A stretch of 23,915 nt of DNA, taken from NCBI GenBank assembly GCA_036645575.1, contig JAVXNW010000037.1, forward strand, positions 1 to 23,915. Direction: 5' to 3'. A program made the position numbers and the translations under genes. The DNA comes from JAVXNW01 sp036645575. GTDB taxonomy: Bacteria; Bacillota; Clostridia; Christensenellales; Aristaeellaceae. The notes under the pieces are model-generated. The model had not been told where the DNA came from and searched no databases. It was given only the letters and a program-made list of their open reading frames with translations. Numbering within the stretch: position 1 is the stretch's first letter; each line of letters opens with the position of its first letter. Of this stretch, positions 6,858 to 14,041 are shown piece by piece.

Positions 6858-7309
6858 AATTTATGCCTCCTTTTGATGAGCCCGCCGCGCAGCAGCAGGT
6901 CGAGCGAGGGCGCGACCGCTTGCCCCACCGATATCGCCGCCGCGATCGTCAGCGCCTCCGCGCCGCGCAGCAAAAACGCGTCCCAGTCGCCGGTGACCGC
7001 CGCGAACATCGCGTAGTACAGCGCGCCGCCAGGGATCAGCGGAACCAGCGCGGGCACCAGAAATTCGGTGCTCGGCGCGCGCAGCACCCGCGCCATCACC
7101 AGCGAAAAAAGCCCCGCCAGCATGGCCGCCAGCGCATAGCACAGCGCCATGTGCGCCAAGTACGCATATGCGAGCAGGTACGCACCCCACGAAAGCAGCC
7201 CGCCCAGCGCCGAAATCGCCAGCTTTTTTCCGCGCACGTTAAACAGCATCGCAAACCCCAGCGAGCCAAGCGCCGCCATCACAAGCCCGATCAAATCGCG
7301 TTCATTCAT
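6854..7309 (-). CDS. Threonine/serine exporter ThrE-type, small subunit (ThrE_2, YjjB-like)
   Basis: This 151-aa membrane protein has about four to five hydrophobic helices. It corresponds to the C-terminal half of corynebacterial ThrE (ThrE_2/DUF3815). Family features include VPALVPLIPGG near residue 90 and a hydrophobic N-terminus with GSLGFAMLFNVRGKKL. The start is ATG at 7309, overlapping the stop of the preceding gene by ATGA; the frame extends upstream but this overlap fits the operon pattern. Together with the larger subunit it probably exports threonine, serine or, as for YjjPB in enterobacteria, a dicarboxylate. The substrate cannot be read from sequence. Confidence 0.88.
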   Translation of the reverse strand: MNERDLIGLVMAALGSLGFAMLFNVRGKKLAISALGGLLSWGAYLLAYAYLAHMALCYALAAMLAGLFSLVMARVLRAPSTEFLVPALVPLIPGGALYYAMFAAVTGDWDAFLLRGAEALTIAAAISVGQAVAPSLDLLLRGGLIKRRHKL

Positions 7310-8058
7310 TGCAGCCACCCACCAGCCAGCGCAAACCCGATCGCCACGCACGCGGCGCTTAAAAGCGCCTGCGTGAGCCGCGTCATGCCCGAAATCGTGT
7401 CGCCCGACAGCATGTCCCTGAGCGAATTGGTCAGGGGAATGCCGGGAATCAACAGCATGATGTCGCCAATCGCGATCTTGTCGAAGCTGTCGCCAAGCCC
7501 CAGCCGCACGGCCAGCATCGCGACCGCGCCGCCCGCAAAGGCGTACAGCACGCTGATCAGCACCCGGCTCAGGGTTAAGCCGCGCGACAGGTTGATCAGC
7601 TGCTTGAGCAGGATGCCAATCGCGCCCGACACCAGCGCGTCGCGCAGGCTGCCGCCAAAGAAGATCGAAAACGCGGCGGGCACGAGCGCGTAGACGAAAT
7701 ACATCACGCGACTGGAATAGACCGGGCTCTTTGCAATATCGGCAAGGCGCGCGCGGACGATTTCACACGACGGCGTGGTTGCGCAGATATCGCGCGACAG
7801 CGCGTTGAGCCGCCCCACGCGGTCGAGGTTGTTCTCCTGCGCGAGGATGCGCCGCGTCTGCGTGACGATGTCGCCCTTTCCCATGTCAACCGTCACGACG
7901 ATCGAGGAAGTGATCGTGAAGATGTCGGCGCGCCGCGCGCCATAGGCGCTTAAGATGCGCCCGATCGTGTCCTCGACCCGCGCGACCTCCGCGCCGCAGA
8001 TCAGCAGGCTTTCCCCCACGTCCAGCGCGCAAGACAAAATCTCCATTGAAGACGCCAC
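7306..8058 (-). CDS. Threonine/serine exporter ThrE-type, large subunit (DUF1212, YjjP-like)
   Basis: This 250-aa protein is the N-terminal half of a split ThrE exporter. A soluble N-terminal part (about 1-115) contains CGAEVARVEDTIGRIL, a family hallmark. About five membrane helices follow, with IMLLIPGIPLTNSLRD near residue 200. I place the start at a GTG (8058) because GAGGGGGTG lies 5 nt upstream and the predicted transcript begins near 8077. An ATG at 8085 sits at the -10 element and would not be transcribed. It is first in an operon with the small subunit and the Nudix gene, joined by 4-bp overlaps. Confidence 0.88.
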   Translation of the reverse strand: MASSMEILSCALDVGESLLICGAEVARVEDTIGRILSAYGARRADIFTITSSIVVTVDMGKGDIVTQTRRILAQENNLDRVGRLNALSRDICATTPSCEIVRARLADIAKSPVYSSRVMYFVYALVPAAFSIFFGGSLRDALVSGAIGILLKQLINLSRGLTLSRVLISVLYAFAGGAVAMLAVRLGLGDSFDKIAIGDIMLLIPGIPLTNSLRDMLSGDTISGMTRLTQALLSAACVAIGFALAGGWLQ

Positions 8059-8083
8059 AAACGCACCCCCTCTGATTGCCTTC

Positions 8084-8112
8084 ATTATACCCGCACGCCC
8101 CCGCGAAAGCAA
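8084..8112 (-). promoter_or_regulatory. Promoter of the ThrE-Nudix operon
   Basis: On the minus strand, TTGCTT (8112-8107) and TATAAT (8089-8084) are separated by 17 bp. The -10 falls on an in-frame ATG of the downstream gene, which supports the later GTG start. Confidence 0.65.
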
Positions 8113-8117
8113 CCAAA

Positions 8118-8158
8118 ATCATGCGCCCCGCAAGGCTATGCCTTGCGGGGCGCATGAT
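8118..8158 (-). terminator. Terminator of ftsH
   Basis: A perfect 18-bp stem (8118-8135 with 8141-8158) has a 5-nt loop. On the minus strand it is followed by TTTTGGTTGCTTT. It lies immediately upstream of the ThrE operon -35. Confidence 0.75.
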
Positions 8159-8225
8159 GCGCTGAATTTGCGTAAATGGGTTTCGCGCGCGCCGCCTGCT
8201 AATTGCGCATTTGGCGGGGCGCTTA

Positions 8226-10100
8226 TCAGCCTTGGCTTTCGGCCTCGATGAGCGGGACTTCCGGTTCGGCGTTTAGGATGGCCATGAATTCATCGCCCAA
8301 AAGCGTCTCCTTCTCGAGCAGCACGTTGGTGAGCGTCTCGAGCTTGTCGGAATGGGCCTTGATGATCGAAAGCGCGGATTCGTAGGCGCGGCCGAGCAGC
8401 GCCTTGACCTCCATGTCCACCTGCGACGCGGTGTCCATCGAGCAGGTGAGCTGGCCGTCGAGGCCCAGATAGACGCTTCCGCCGGTCTCAAGCGCCATCA
8501 TGCCAAATAGCTCGCTCATGCCGAATTTGGTCACCATGGCGCGCGCCAGCTTGGTCATCTGCTCGATGTCGTTGGACGCGCCGGTCGTGCAGGTGCCAAA
8601 CATAAATTCCTCCGCCGCGCGGCCTGCGGCAAATACGACCAGCCGCGCGATCAGGTCTTCCCGCGCGTGCAGCACGTGCTCGTCCTCGTCCACCTGCATC
8701 GTATAGCCCAGCGCGCCGGACGTGCGCGGGATGATCGTGATTTTGTGAACCGGCGCGGAGTTTTTCTGCTTGGCCGCCACCAGCGCGTGCCCGATCTCGT
8801 GGCAGGAGATCATGCGGCGCTCGCCTGCGGGCACCACGAGGCTGCGGCGCTCGCTGCCCGCGATCACCGTGTCAACCGAAGCTTCGAGGTCCTCCTGCAA
8901 GACCATCTTGCGCCCCACGCGCACCGCGTGCAGCGCCGCTTCGTTGATGATGTTGGCCAGATCCGCGCCCGACGCGCCCACGGTGGATTTGGCGATGGCG
9001 GTAAAATCGATGTCGGGACCCAGGTTGATCACGCGCGCGTGCACCTTTAACACCGCCTCGCGCCCCTTGAGGTCGGGCAGATCCACCGTGATTCGGCGGT
9101 CGAACCGACCCGGGCGAAGCAGCGCCTTGTCCAGAATCTCCGGGCGGTTTGTCGCGCCCAGCACCACAATGCCCTTGCCGGGGTCAAACCCGTCCATCTC
9201 CGCCAGCAGCTGGTTGAGCGCCTGTTCGCGCTCGTCGTTTGAATTAAGCCCGCTCGCGTCGCGCTTTTTGCCGATCGCGTCGATCTCGTCGATGAAGATG
9301 ATGCAGGGCGCCTTGTCGGCCGCCTGCTTGAACAGGTCGCGCACGCGCGCCGCGCCCGCGCCCACGAACATCTCGACAAACGCCGAGCCCGACACGAAGA
9401 AGAACGGCACGTTCGCCTCGCCCGCGACCGCCTGCGCGATCAGCGTCTTGCCGGTGCCGGGCGGGCCGACGAGCAGCGCGCCGCGCGGCATCTTCGCGCC
9501 AATCGCCTTGTACCGTTCGGGATCGTGCAGGAAATCCACCAGCTCGATCAGCGCGTCCTTGGCCTCGTCCTGCCCGGCGACGTCGGTGAACTTCTTGCTG
9601 GTCGCGTTGAGCTCAAAGAGCTTGGCGCTGGATTTGCCGAAGTTCATCGCGCCCGCGCCGCCCATGCCGCCCTTGAACAGCTTGATGATCCAGAAGATCA
9701 TCAGCCCATAGAAGGCGACCGGCAGCACGATGCCGATCAAGATGTCAAAAAAGGAGGGCGACTGCTTGACCCCGGTAAAGGTGACGCCGTGCTGGATCAA
9801 GCGCTCGACCAGATACTGGTCGGCGATGACCGAGGTCTGGTAGCGGGTCGGCTTGAGGGGATTTGAGCCGGCGCCGGTGAAGGTGATCATCGTCGCGCCA
9901 ATCTCAACCGCCGTCACCTGCCCGCTCTCGACCATGCGCGTAAAGGTGGAGTACTCTACCGGCTGCGCGCCCGCGCCCAGCAGGTTGCTCATCGTCAGCG
10001 CGTTGATCACGATCATCGCGACAAGGCCGATGATGATGTACATCCCCAGCCCGCGCGGGGGCTTGAATTTTTTATCGGGTTTGTTGTTTTGCTCGCTCAT
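8226..10100 (-). CDS. ftsH: ATP-dependent zinc metalloprotease FtsH
   Basis: This 624-aa hexameric membrane protease degrades damaged or regulatory proteins. It has two transmembrane helices (about 20-40 and 118-140) around a short extracytoplasmic domain. An AAA+ domain follows with Walker A GPPGTGKT (212-219), Walker B IIFIDE (267-272), pore motif FVGAG, and the SRH ATNRPEILDKALLRPGRFD. The zinc protease domain has HEIGH (434-438; canonical HEAGH) and Asp511 in GASNDIEQ as the third ligand, so it should be active. It is monocistronic. The Shine-Dalgarno GGGAG lies about 13 nt from the ATG, which is long. A four-codon ORF (MNLR) at 10111-10097 overlaps the start codon. Confidence 0.97.
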   Translation of the reverse strand: MSEQNNKPDKKFKPPRGLGMYIIIGLVAMIVINALTMSNLLGAGAQPVEYSTFTRMVESGQVTAVEIGATMITFTGAGSNPLKPTRYQTSVIADQYLVERLIQHGVTFTGVKQSPSFFDILIGIVLPVAFYGLMIFWIIKLFKGGMGGAGAMNFGKSSAKLFELNATSKKFTDVAGQDEAKDALIELVDFLHDPERYKAIGAKMPRGALLVGPPGTGKTLIAQAVAGEANVPFFFVSGSAFVEMFVGAGAARVRDLFKQAADKAPCIIFIDEIDAIGKKRDASGLNSNDEREQALNQLLAEMDGFDPGKGIVVLGATNRPEILDKALLRPGRFDRRITVDLPDLKGREAVLKVHARVINLGPDIDFTAIAKSTVGASGADLANIINEAALHAVRVGRKMVLQEDLEASVDTVIAGSERRSLVVPAGERRMISCHEIGHALVAAKQKNSAPVHKITIIPRTSGALGYTMQVDEDEHVLHAREDLIARLVVFAAGRAAEEFMFGTCTTGASNDIEQMTKLARAMVTKFGMSELFGMMALETGGSVYLGLDGQLTCSMDTASQVDMEVKALLGRAYESALSIIKAHSDKLETLTNVLLEKETLLGDEFMAILNAEPEVPLIEAESQG

Positions 10101-10127
10101 CGAAGGTTCATTGCTCCCTTTGCTTGC

Positions 10128-10174
10128 GCCAATCTAGCCGCACGCCGCGCCCGCTGTCCGGGCCCCTGATTGGC
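10128..10174 (-). other. Structured leader hairpin upstream of ftsH
   Basis: The ~100-nt ftsH leader contains an outer stem, GCCAATC (10128-10134) with GATTGGC (10168-10174), around an inner stem, GCCCG (10149-10153) with CGGGC (10159-10163). No known riboswitch is recognised. Confidence 0.4.
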
Positions 10175-10207
10175 ACGCTTCGTTACGGCCACAGCCGCTC
10201 ATCCTCC

Positions 10208-10236
10208 ATTGTAGAAGAAAGATGTTGGCTTGTCAA
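10208..10236 (-). promoter_or_regulatory. Promoter of ftsH
   Basis: On the minus strand, TTGACA (10236-10231) and TACAAT (10213-10208) are separated by 17 bp. The predicted start is near 10201, giving a leader of about 100 nt. Confidence 0.8.
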
Positions 10237-10298
10237 TCAATTCGAAGAAAAGTCACCGAAGCGTCGAAATTGAAGCCCCCCAATCGCCCTCAAATAAG

Positions 10299-10328
10299 GA
10301 AAGCACCGCGTTTTGGCGCGGCGCTTTC
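10299..10328 (-). terminator. Terminator of pyk
   Basis: GAAAGC and CCGCG (10299-10310, split by one unpaired base) pair with CGCGG and GCTTTC (10317-10328) around a TTTTGG loop. On the minus strand it is followed by TTATTTG, a short T-tract. Confidence 0.55.
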
Positions 10329-10336
10329 AAAAGGCA

Positions 10337-11758
10337 TTATTCGACGGCGTACACCTTGATCAGGTTTGTCGTTCCGGAGCGCCCGAGCGGCACCCCTGCG
10401 GTCAGCACGACCAGGTCGCCCGATTTGACCAAGCCCGCCTGACGCGCCGCGTCCACCGCGTGGTCAATCAGCACGTCGGTCACGTGCTCCTCGCCCACCT
10501 CAAGGGGAATGACGCCCCAAGATATGGACAGTTGCCGAAGCGTGCAGCCGTCCGGCGTGCAGCCGATCACCGGAATATCCGAGCGGAAGCGGCTGATCAT
10601 GCGGGCGGTCTGGCCGTATTTGGTCACCGCGATGATCGCGCGCGCCTTGAGGCTGTAGGCGGTCAGGCAGGCGGCCAGCGAGATGGCGTCGGTGATGTCG
10701 TGCGCGTGCTCGCTCTGGGAGCGGCCGAAAAAGCGCTTGCGGTAGTCGATGTCCTTCTCCGCGCGCTCCGCGATCGTCGCCATGATGCGCACCGCCTCGA
10801 TGGGGTACTTGCCGTTCGCGGTCTCGCCCGAGAGCATGATGCAGCTGGTGCCGTCGTAGATCGCGTTGGCGACGTCGGTGGTCTCCGCGCGGGTGGGACG
10901 GGGGTGGGCGATCATGCTGTCGAGCATCTGGGTGGCGGTGACGACCGGCAGCCCCGCCTGATAGCCCAGGCGGATGATGCGCTTTTGCATGACCGGGATA
11001 TCCTCGAGCGGAATTTCAACGCCCATGTCGCCGCGCGCGACCATCAGCGCGTCCGACACCCCGATGATCTCCTCGAGGTTGGCAACGCCTTCGGCGTTTT
11101 CGATCTTCGACATGATCAGCATGTGCTTTCCGCCGTTTTCGTTTAGGATCTTGCGGATCTCCAGCACGTCTTCCTTCGAGCGCACGAACGAGGCCGCGAT
11201 CACGTCAAAGCCGGTGCGAATGCCAAAGAGGATGTCGTCGTAATCCTGCTTGCTCACATACGGCATGGAAAAGCGCGTGCCCGGCAGGTTGATGCCCTTG
11301 TGGTTTGACAGATTGCCGCCCCACACGACGGTGCAGTGGATCTCGGTTCCGTCGATCGAATCGACCTCGAGCCCCACCTGCCCGTCGTCCACCAGCACGC
11401 GCGCGCCCGGCTTCAGGTCCTGGTTCAGGCGCTTGTAGGTGACCTGCGCGATCGTCTGGTCGCCCAACAGCTCGCGCGTGGTCAGCGTAAAGGGATCGCC
11501 GTCGTTTAGGGTGATTTTTTCGTCCTTGAAGTCGCCCAGCCGGATCTCCGGCCCGCGCGTGTCCAGAATCGCGGGGATGGGTTTTTTAAGCTCGTTGCGC
11601 ACGGCGACAAACGTCTTATAGGTCGCGAGCTTGCTCTCTTGATCGCCGTGGGAAAAATTAAACCGCGCCGCGTCCATGCCCGCTTGAATCAGGGCTTTGA
11701 TGATTTCCGGCTTATCCGAAGCCGGGCCTAAGGTGCAGATGATCTTGGTTTTGCGCAT
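10337..11758 (-). CDS. pyk: Pyruvate kinase
   Basis: This 473-aa glycolytic enzyme converts phosphoenolpyruvate and ADP to pyruvate and ATP. The N-terminus (KIICTLGPAS, then ARFNFSHG) is characteristic. The catalytic lysine lies in MSKIENAEG, metal ligands in ARGDMGVEIP, and the substrate loop in HPRPTRAETTDVANA. The regulatory C-domain is complete and ends in IKVYAVE. It lacks the extra C-terminal PEP-utilising-like domain found in Bacillus pyruvate kinases (about 585 aa). GGGAGG lies about 10 nt before the ATG. The gene is monocistronic and divergent from the second cyclase, with an AT-rich gap between them (11759-11936). Confidence 0.97.
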   Translation of the reverse strand: MRKTKIICTLGPASDKPEIIKALIQAGMDAARFNFSHGDQESKLATYKTFVAVRNELKKPIPAILDTRGPEIRLGDFKDEKITLNDGDPFTLTTRELLGDQTIAQVTYKRLNQDLKPGARVLVDDGQVGLEVDSIDGTEIHCTVVWGGNLSNHKGINLPGTRFSMPYVSKQDYDDILFGIRTGFDVIAASFVRSKEDVLEIRKILNENGGKHMLIMSKIENAEGVANLEEIIGVSDALMVARGDMGVEIPLEDIPVMQKRIIRLGYQAGLPVVTATQMLDSMIAHPRPTRAETTDVANAIYDGTSCIMLSGETANGKYPIEAVRIMATIAERAEKDIDYRKRFFGRSQSEHAHDITDAISLAACLTAYSLKARAIIAVTKYGQTARMISRFRSDIPVIGCTPDGCTLRQLSISWGVIPLEVGEEHVTDVLIDHAVDAARQAGLVKSGDLVVLTAGVPLGRSGTTNLIKVYAVE

Positions 11759-11936
11759 TGGCAGAGTGCCTCCCTATGTCTAAGTCTACGATCTTCGCTA
11801 CTTATATATCCTTATCCTACTATAATTATATCCAATAAAGAAGCGCAAAGCGGTTATTTCGTCATAAATTGCGTGCGCACGCATAAGATAATTCGTAAAA
11901 GAGCGTTTGTGGGAATCATTGCAAGGAGCGAAAAAC
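11759..11936. other. AT-rich divergent promoter region of pyk and the second cyclase
   Basis: This gap is much richer in AT than its surroundings. TATAATTATA (11821-11830) offers -10 elements on both strands, but no clear -35 is found at 17 bp for either direction. The promoters therefore cannot be fixed. The Shine-Dalgarno sites of both flanking genes lie at its ends. Confidence 0.45.
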
Positions 11937-12824
11937 ATGACGAAATGGAGCAAAAGGGCGCGCCGGCGCAAGTTTTCGCGCGAAGGAAATTTGTCGCTGC
12001 GCGCGCTTAGCGCGGCGTGGGCCGGTTTCGAGGGCCTCATGGGCTTGGCGCTTTGCGCATCCATTGGCCATCCCGGCGGCGCGACGGCGCTCGAGGAGGC
12101 GGCGCTCTGCCTGGCGGTCACGATTTCACTGGTCGCGTTTGTCCTTTGCCGATATCTTGTGTGTAAGCCGCTCAAAAAATACCTGGAGGCGCTGTCGGAA
12201 GACGCGGAAAATTGCGCGCCGCTCGTGCCCGGGGGCGCGCGCGAAATGCGCGTGCTGGCCGAGGCGTTTAACCGGACGCAGCGGCAGCTGAGCGCGCAAA
12301 ACGCGCGCCTGAGCCACTTGAGCGCGACCGATTATTTGACCGGCGCCTACAACCGCCTCGCGCTTGACCACCTGCTGGAGGAGATGATGGGCGCGCACGG
12401 AACCAATCAACAGATCGGCGTCATGATGTTTGACCTCGACAATTTTAAGGACTACAACGACGCCTACGGCCATCCTTCAGGCGATTGCGCGCTCAAGCGG
12501 TTCGCGGCGTGCCTTGCCGAAGAGGCGGGCGCGGCGGGCGGATTCGTCGCGCGGGTGGGCGGCGAGGAGTTCGTCATCGTGCTTCCGGACGCGAGCGAGG
12601 CGCGCGTTTGTGCGGTTGCGCAGGCGGTAAAGGTCAATCTGGCGCTGCGCGACGTCAGCTGCGACGCGCAAAATCGCCACATCACCTGCAGCGCCGGGAG
12701 CATCGTGTGGCGCAGGGGCAACCAGCAGGCGCCGGGCGAGGAAATGCGCGCCGTGCTCAAGCGCGCCGACGAGGCGCTCTATCGGGCAAAGGCGCAGGGC
12801 CGCAATCGCCACTGCGCGGGCTAA
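11937..12824 (+). CDS. Membrane diguanylate cyclase (GGEEF)
   Basis: This 295-aa cyclase makes cyclic di-GMP. It has two transmembrane helices (about 21-42 and 56-77) with only a short loop between them, then a HAMP-like linker (KPLKKYLEAL to about 120). The C-terminal GGDEF domain has active-site ARVGGEEF (208-212) and FDLDNFKDYNDAYGHPSGD. The RxxD inhibitory site is missing: the residues five before GGEEF are glycine- and alanine-rich. Feedback control may therefore be weak. The ATG at 11937 follows AAGGAG by 8 nt; an in-frame TTG at 11907 is less likely. With almost no external domain, the signal is probably membrane or cytoplasmic. Confidence 0.9.
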   Translation: MTKWSKRARRRKFSREGNLSLRALSAAWAGFEGLMGLALCASIGHPGGATALEEAALCLAVTISLVAFVLCRYLVCKPLKKYLEALSEDAENCAPLVPGGAREMRVLAEAFNRTQRQLSAQNARLSHLSATDYLTGAYNRLALDHLLEEMMGAHGTNQQIGVMMFDLDNFKDYNDAYGHPSGDCALKRFAACLAEEAGAAGGFVARVGGEEFVIVLPDASEARVCAVAQAVKVNLALRDVSCDAQNRHITCSAGSIVWRRGNQQAPGEEMRAVLKRADEALYRAKAQGRNRHCAG

Positions 12825-12964
12825 GAAAGCGCCCCCTAAATCCCGGCCGCAATCGCCGCGCCGCGCAAACGGCGATGGGCGGGAAATCCCTGCTTTTCAA
12901 ATTGGCGCGGGCGGGGGGTGTTGAAAATATTCCGATTCGAAAATGAATTTAGTAAAAATTCGAA

Positions 12965-12996
12965 CCATTTGTCTAGGATGACCGGTTGACAAATGG
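12965..12996. promoter_or_regulatory. Inverted repeat (putative operator) at the sugar transporter promoter
   Basis: CCATTTGTC (12965-12973) and GACAAATGG (12988-12996) form a perfect 9-bp inverted repeat with a 14-bp spacer. The centres are 23 bp apart, about two helical turns. The right arm overlaps the -35 hexamer. Confidence 0.6.
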
Positions 12997-13014
12997 CGAT
13001 AATTGCCGTATAAT
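12986..13014 (+). promoter_or_regulatory. Consensus promoter of the sugar ABC transporter
   Basis: TTGACA (12986-12991) and TATAAT (13009-13014) with a 17-bp spacer exactly match the sigma-A consensus. Transcription would start near 13021. Such a strong promoter is consistent with control by a repressor at the overlapping inverted repeat. Confidence 0.9.
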
Positions 13015-13049
13015 TAACGTAAATGATTATCTTGAGGAGGGCGTTTTCT

Positions 13050-13970
13050 ATGAAAAAGTTACTTTCCATGGTTCTGGCGTGCATCCTGGTGCTCACGATG
13101 AGCGGCGCGGCAATGGCGGCGGAGATCGGCTTTCTGCCCCCGGCAATGACCAGCCCCTTCTACGCGGGCTGCATCGAGGGCGCGACGCCGGTCGCCGAGT
13201 CCTGCGGGTATGACCTTCTGACGATGGCGCCCCCGTCCGAGGACGACTACGCGACCCAGATGTCCATGATGGAAGATATGATCACGCGCGGCGTCAAGGG
13301 CATTGCGGTGTGCGGCATCAACCTGGACGCGCTGGTTCCGGCCATCAAGAAGGCCAACGAAGCGGGCATCCCGGTCGTCATGTTCAACACGATCACCGAG
13401 ATGACCGGCGCGGAAGTCTACGCCTATTCGGGCTACAACCAGTATAACGGCGGCGGCAAGATCGCCGACTGGGTCAACACCAAGACCAACGGAACGGCCA
13501 AGGTGGCCATCATCGAAGGCCTGCCGAGCGACTTTACCACCCAGCGCATGGGCGGCTTTGTCGACAAGTGCAAAGAGAGCTATCCCGGCATCGAAGTCGT
13601 GGCGACGCAGCCCGGCGACTGGGTGCGCGAGACCGGCATGAACGCCGCGATGGACATGCTCCAGGCGCATCCCGAGATCAACGTCATCTACGGCCTGTCC
13701 GATGAAATGGCGCTGGGCGCGGTGCAGGCCTGCAAGCAGCTGAACCGCGAAGACATCATCTGCGTGGGTCTGGACGGAAACCCGAACGCCTTTGAGTCGG
13801 TCAAGGCGGGCGAACTCACGGCGACGCTGGACTGCGGCCCGGTCGCCATCGGCGCAAACGCGGTGCTGGCGCTGACCGAGGCCATTGCGGGCACGGTTCG
13901 CACCGAGAAGGTCATCGAGGCGGAGACCACGGTGGTCGACAGCACCTTGGTAGACAACTTCCTGAAGTAA
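13050..13970 (+). CDS. Sugar-binding protein of an ABC importer (periplasmic-binding fold type I)
   Basis: This 306-aa secreted binding protein should deliver a sugar to the ATPase and permease encoded next. It has a Sec signal peptide (MKKLLSMVLA...) with an AMA-AE cleavage site at about residue 25. The mature part is a RbsB/MglB-like fold with GIAVCGINLDALVPAIKKA, AGIPVVMFNT and YGLSDEMALGAVQA segments. No lipobox cysteine follows the hydrophobic core; the only nearby Cys (residue 11) is inside it. That is unusual for a spore-forming Gram-positive. The ATG at 13050 follows GAGGAGG by 9 nt; the upstream ATG at 13023 would be leaderless. The substrate is unknown; ribose- or galactose-type sugars are likely. 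Confidence 0.92.
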   Translation: MKKLLSMVLACILVLTMSGAAMAAEIGFLPPAMTSPFYAGCIEGATPVAESCGYDLLTMAPPSEDDYATQMSMMEDMITRGVKGIAVCGINLDALVPAIKKANEAGIPVVMFNTITEMTGAEVYAYSGYNQYNGGGKIADWVNTKTNGTAKVAIIEGLPSDFTTQRMGGFVDKCKESYPGIEVVATQPGDWVRETGMNAAMDMLQAHPEINVIYGLSDEMALGAVQACKQLNREDIICVGLDGNPNAFESVKAGELTATLDCGPVAIGANAVLALTEAIAGTVRTEKVIEAETTVVDSTLVDNFLK

Positions 13971-13992
13971 TATAAGCCATCGAATTTGCCGC

Positions 13993-14024
13993 AATATGGC
14001 GGCGCGGGAACGCGCCGCCATATT
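13993..14024 (+). terminator. Intergenic hairpin between binding protein and ATPase genes
   Basis: A perfect 14-bp stem (13993-14006 with 14011-14024) has a GGAA loop, but TTAAG instead of a T-run follows. It probably stabilises the upstream message or partly attenuates, allowing more binding protein than transporter. Confidence 0.6.
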
Positions 14025-14041
14025 TAAGTAGGAGGGATAGC

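Noticed and set aside
8814..8830. FtsH protease possibly inactive because its motif reads HEIGH instead of HEAGH
   Set aside because: Both zinc histidines, the catalytic glutamate and the third ligand Asp511 are present; the changed position is not a ligand.
13059..14021. 320-codon minus-strand frame opposite the binding-protein gene
   Set aside because: The opposite strand has a consensus promoter, Shine-Dalgarno site, signal peptide and a known fold; this frame has none of these.
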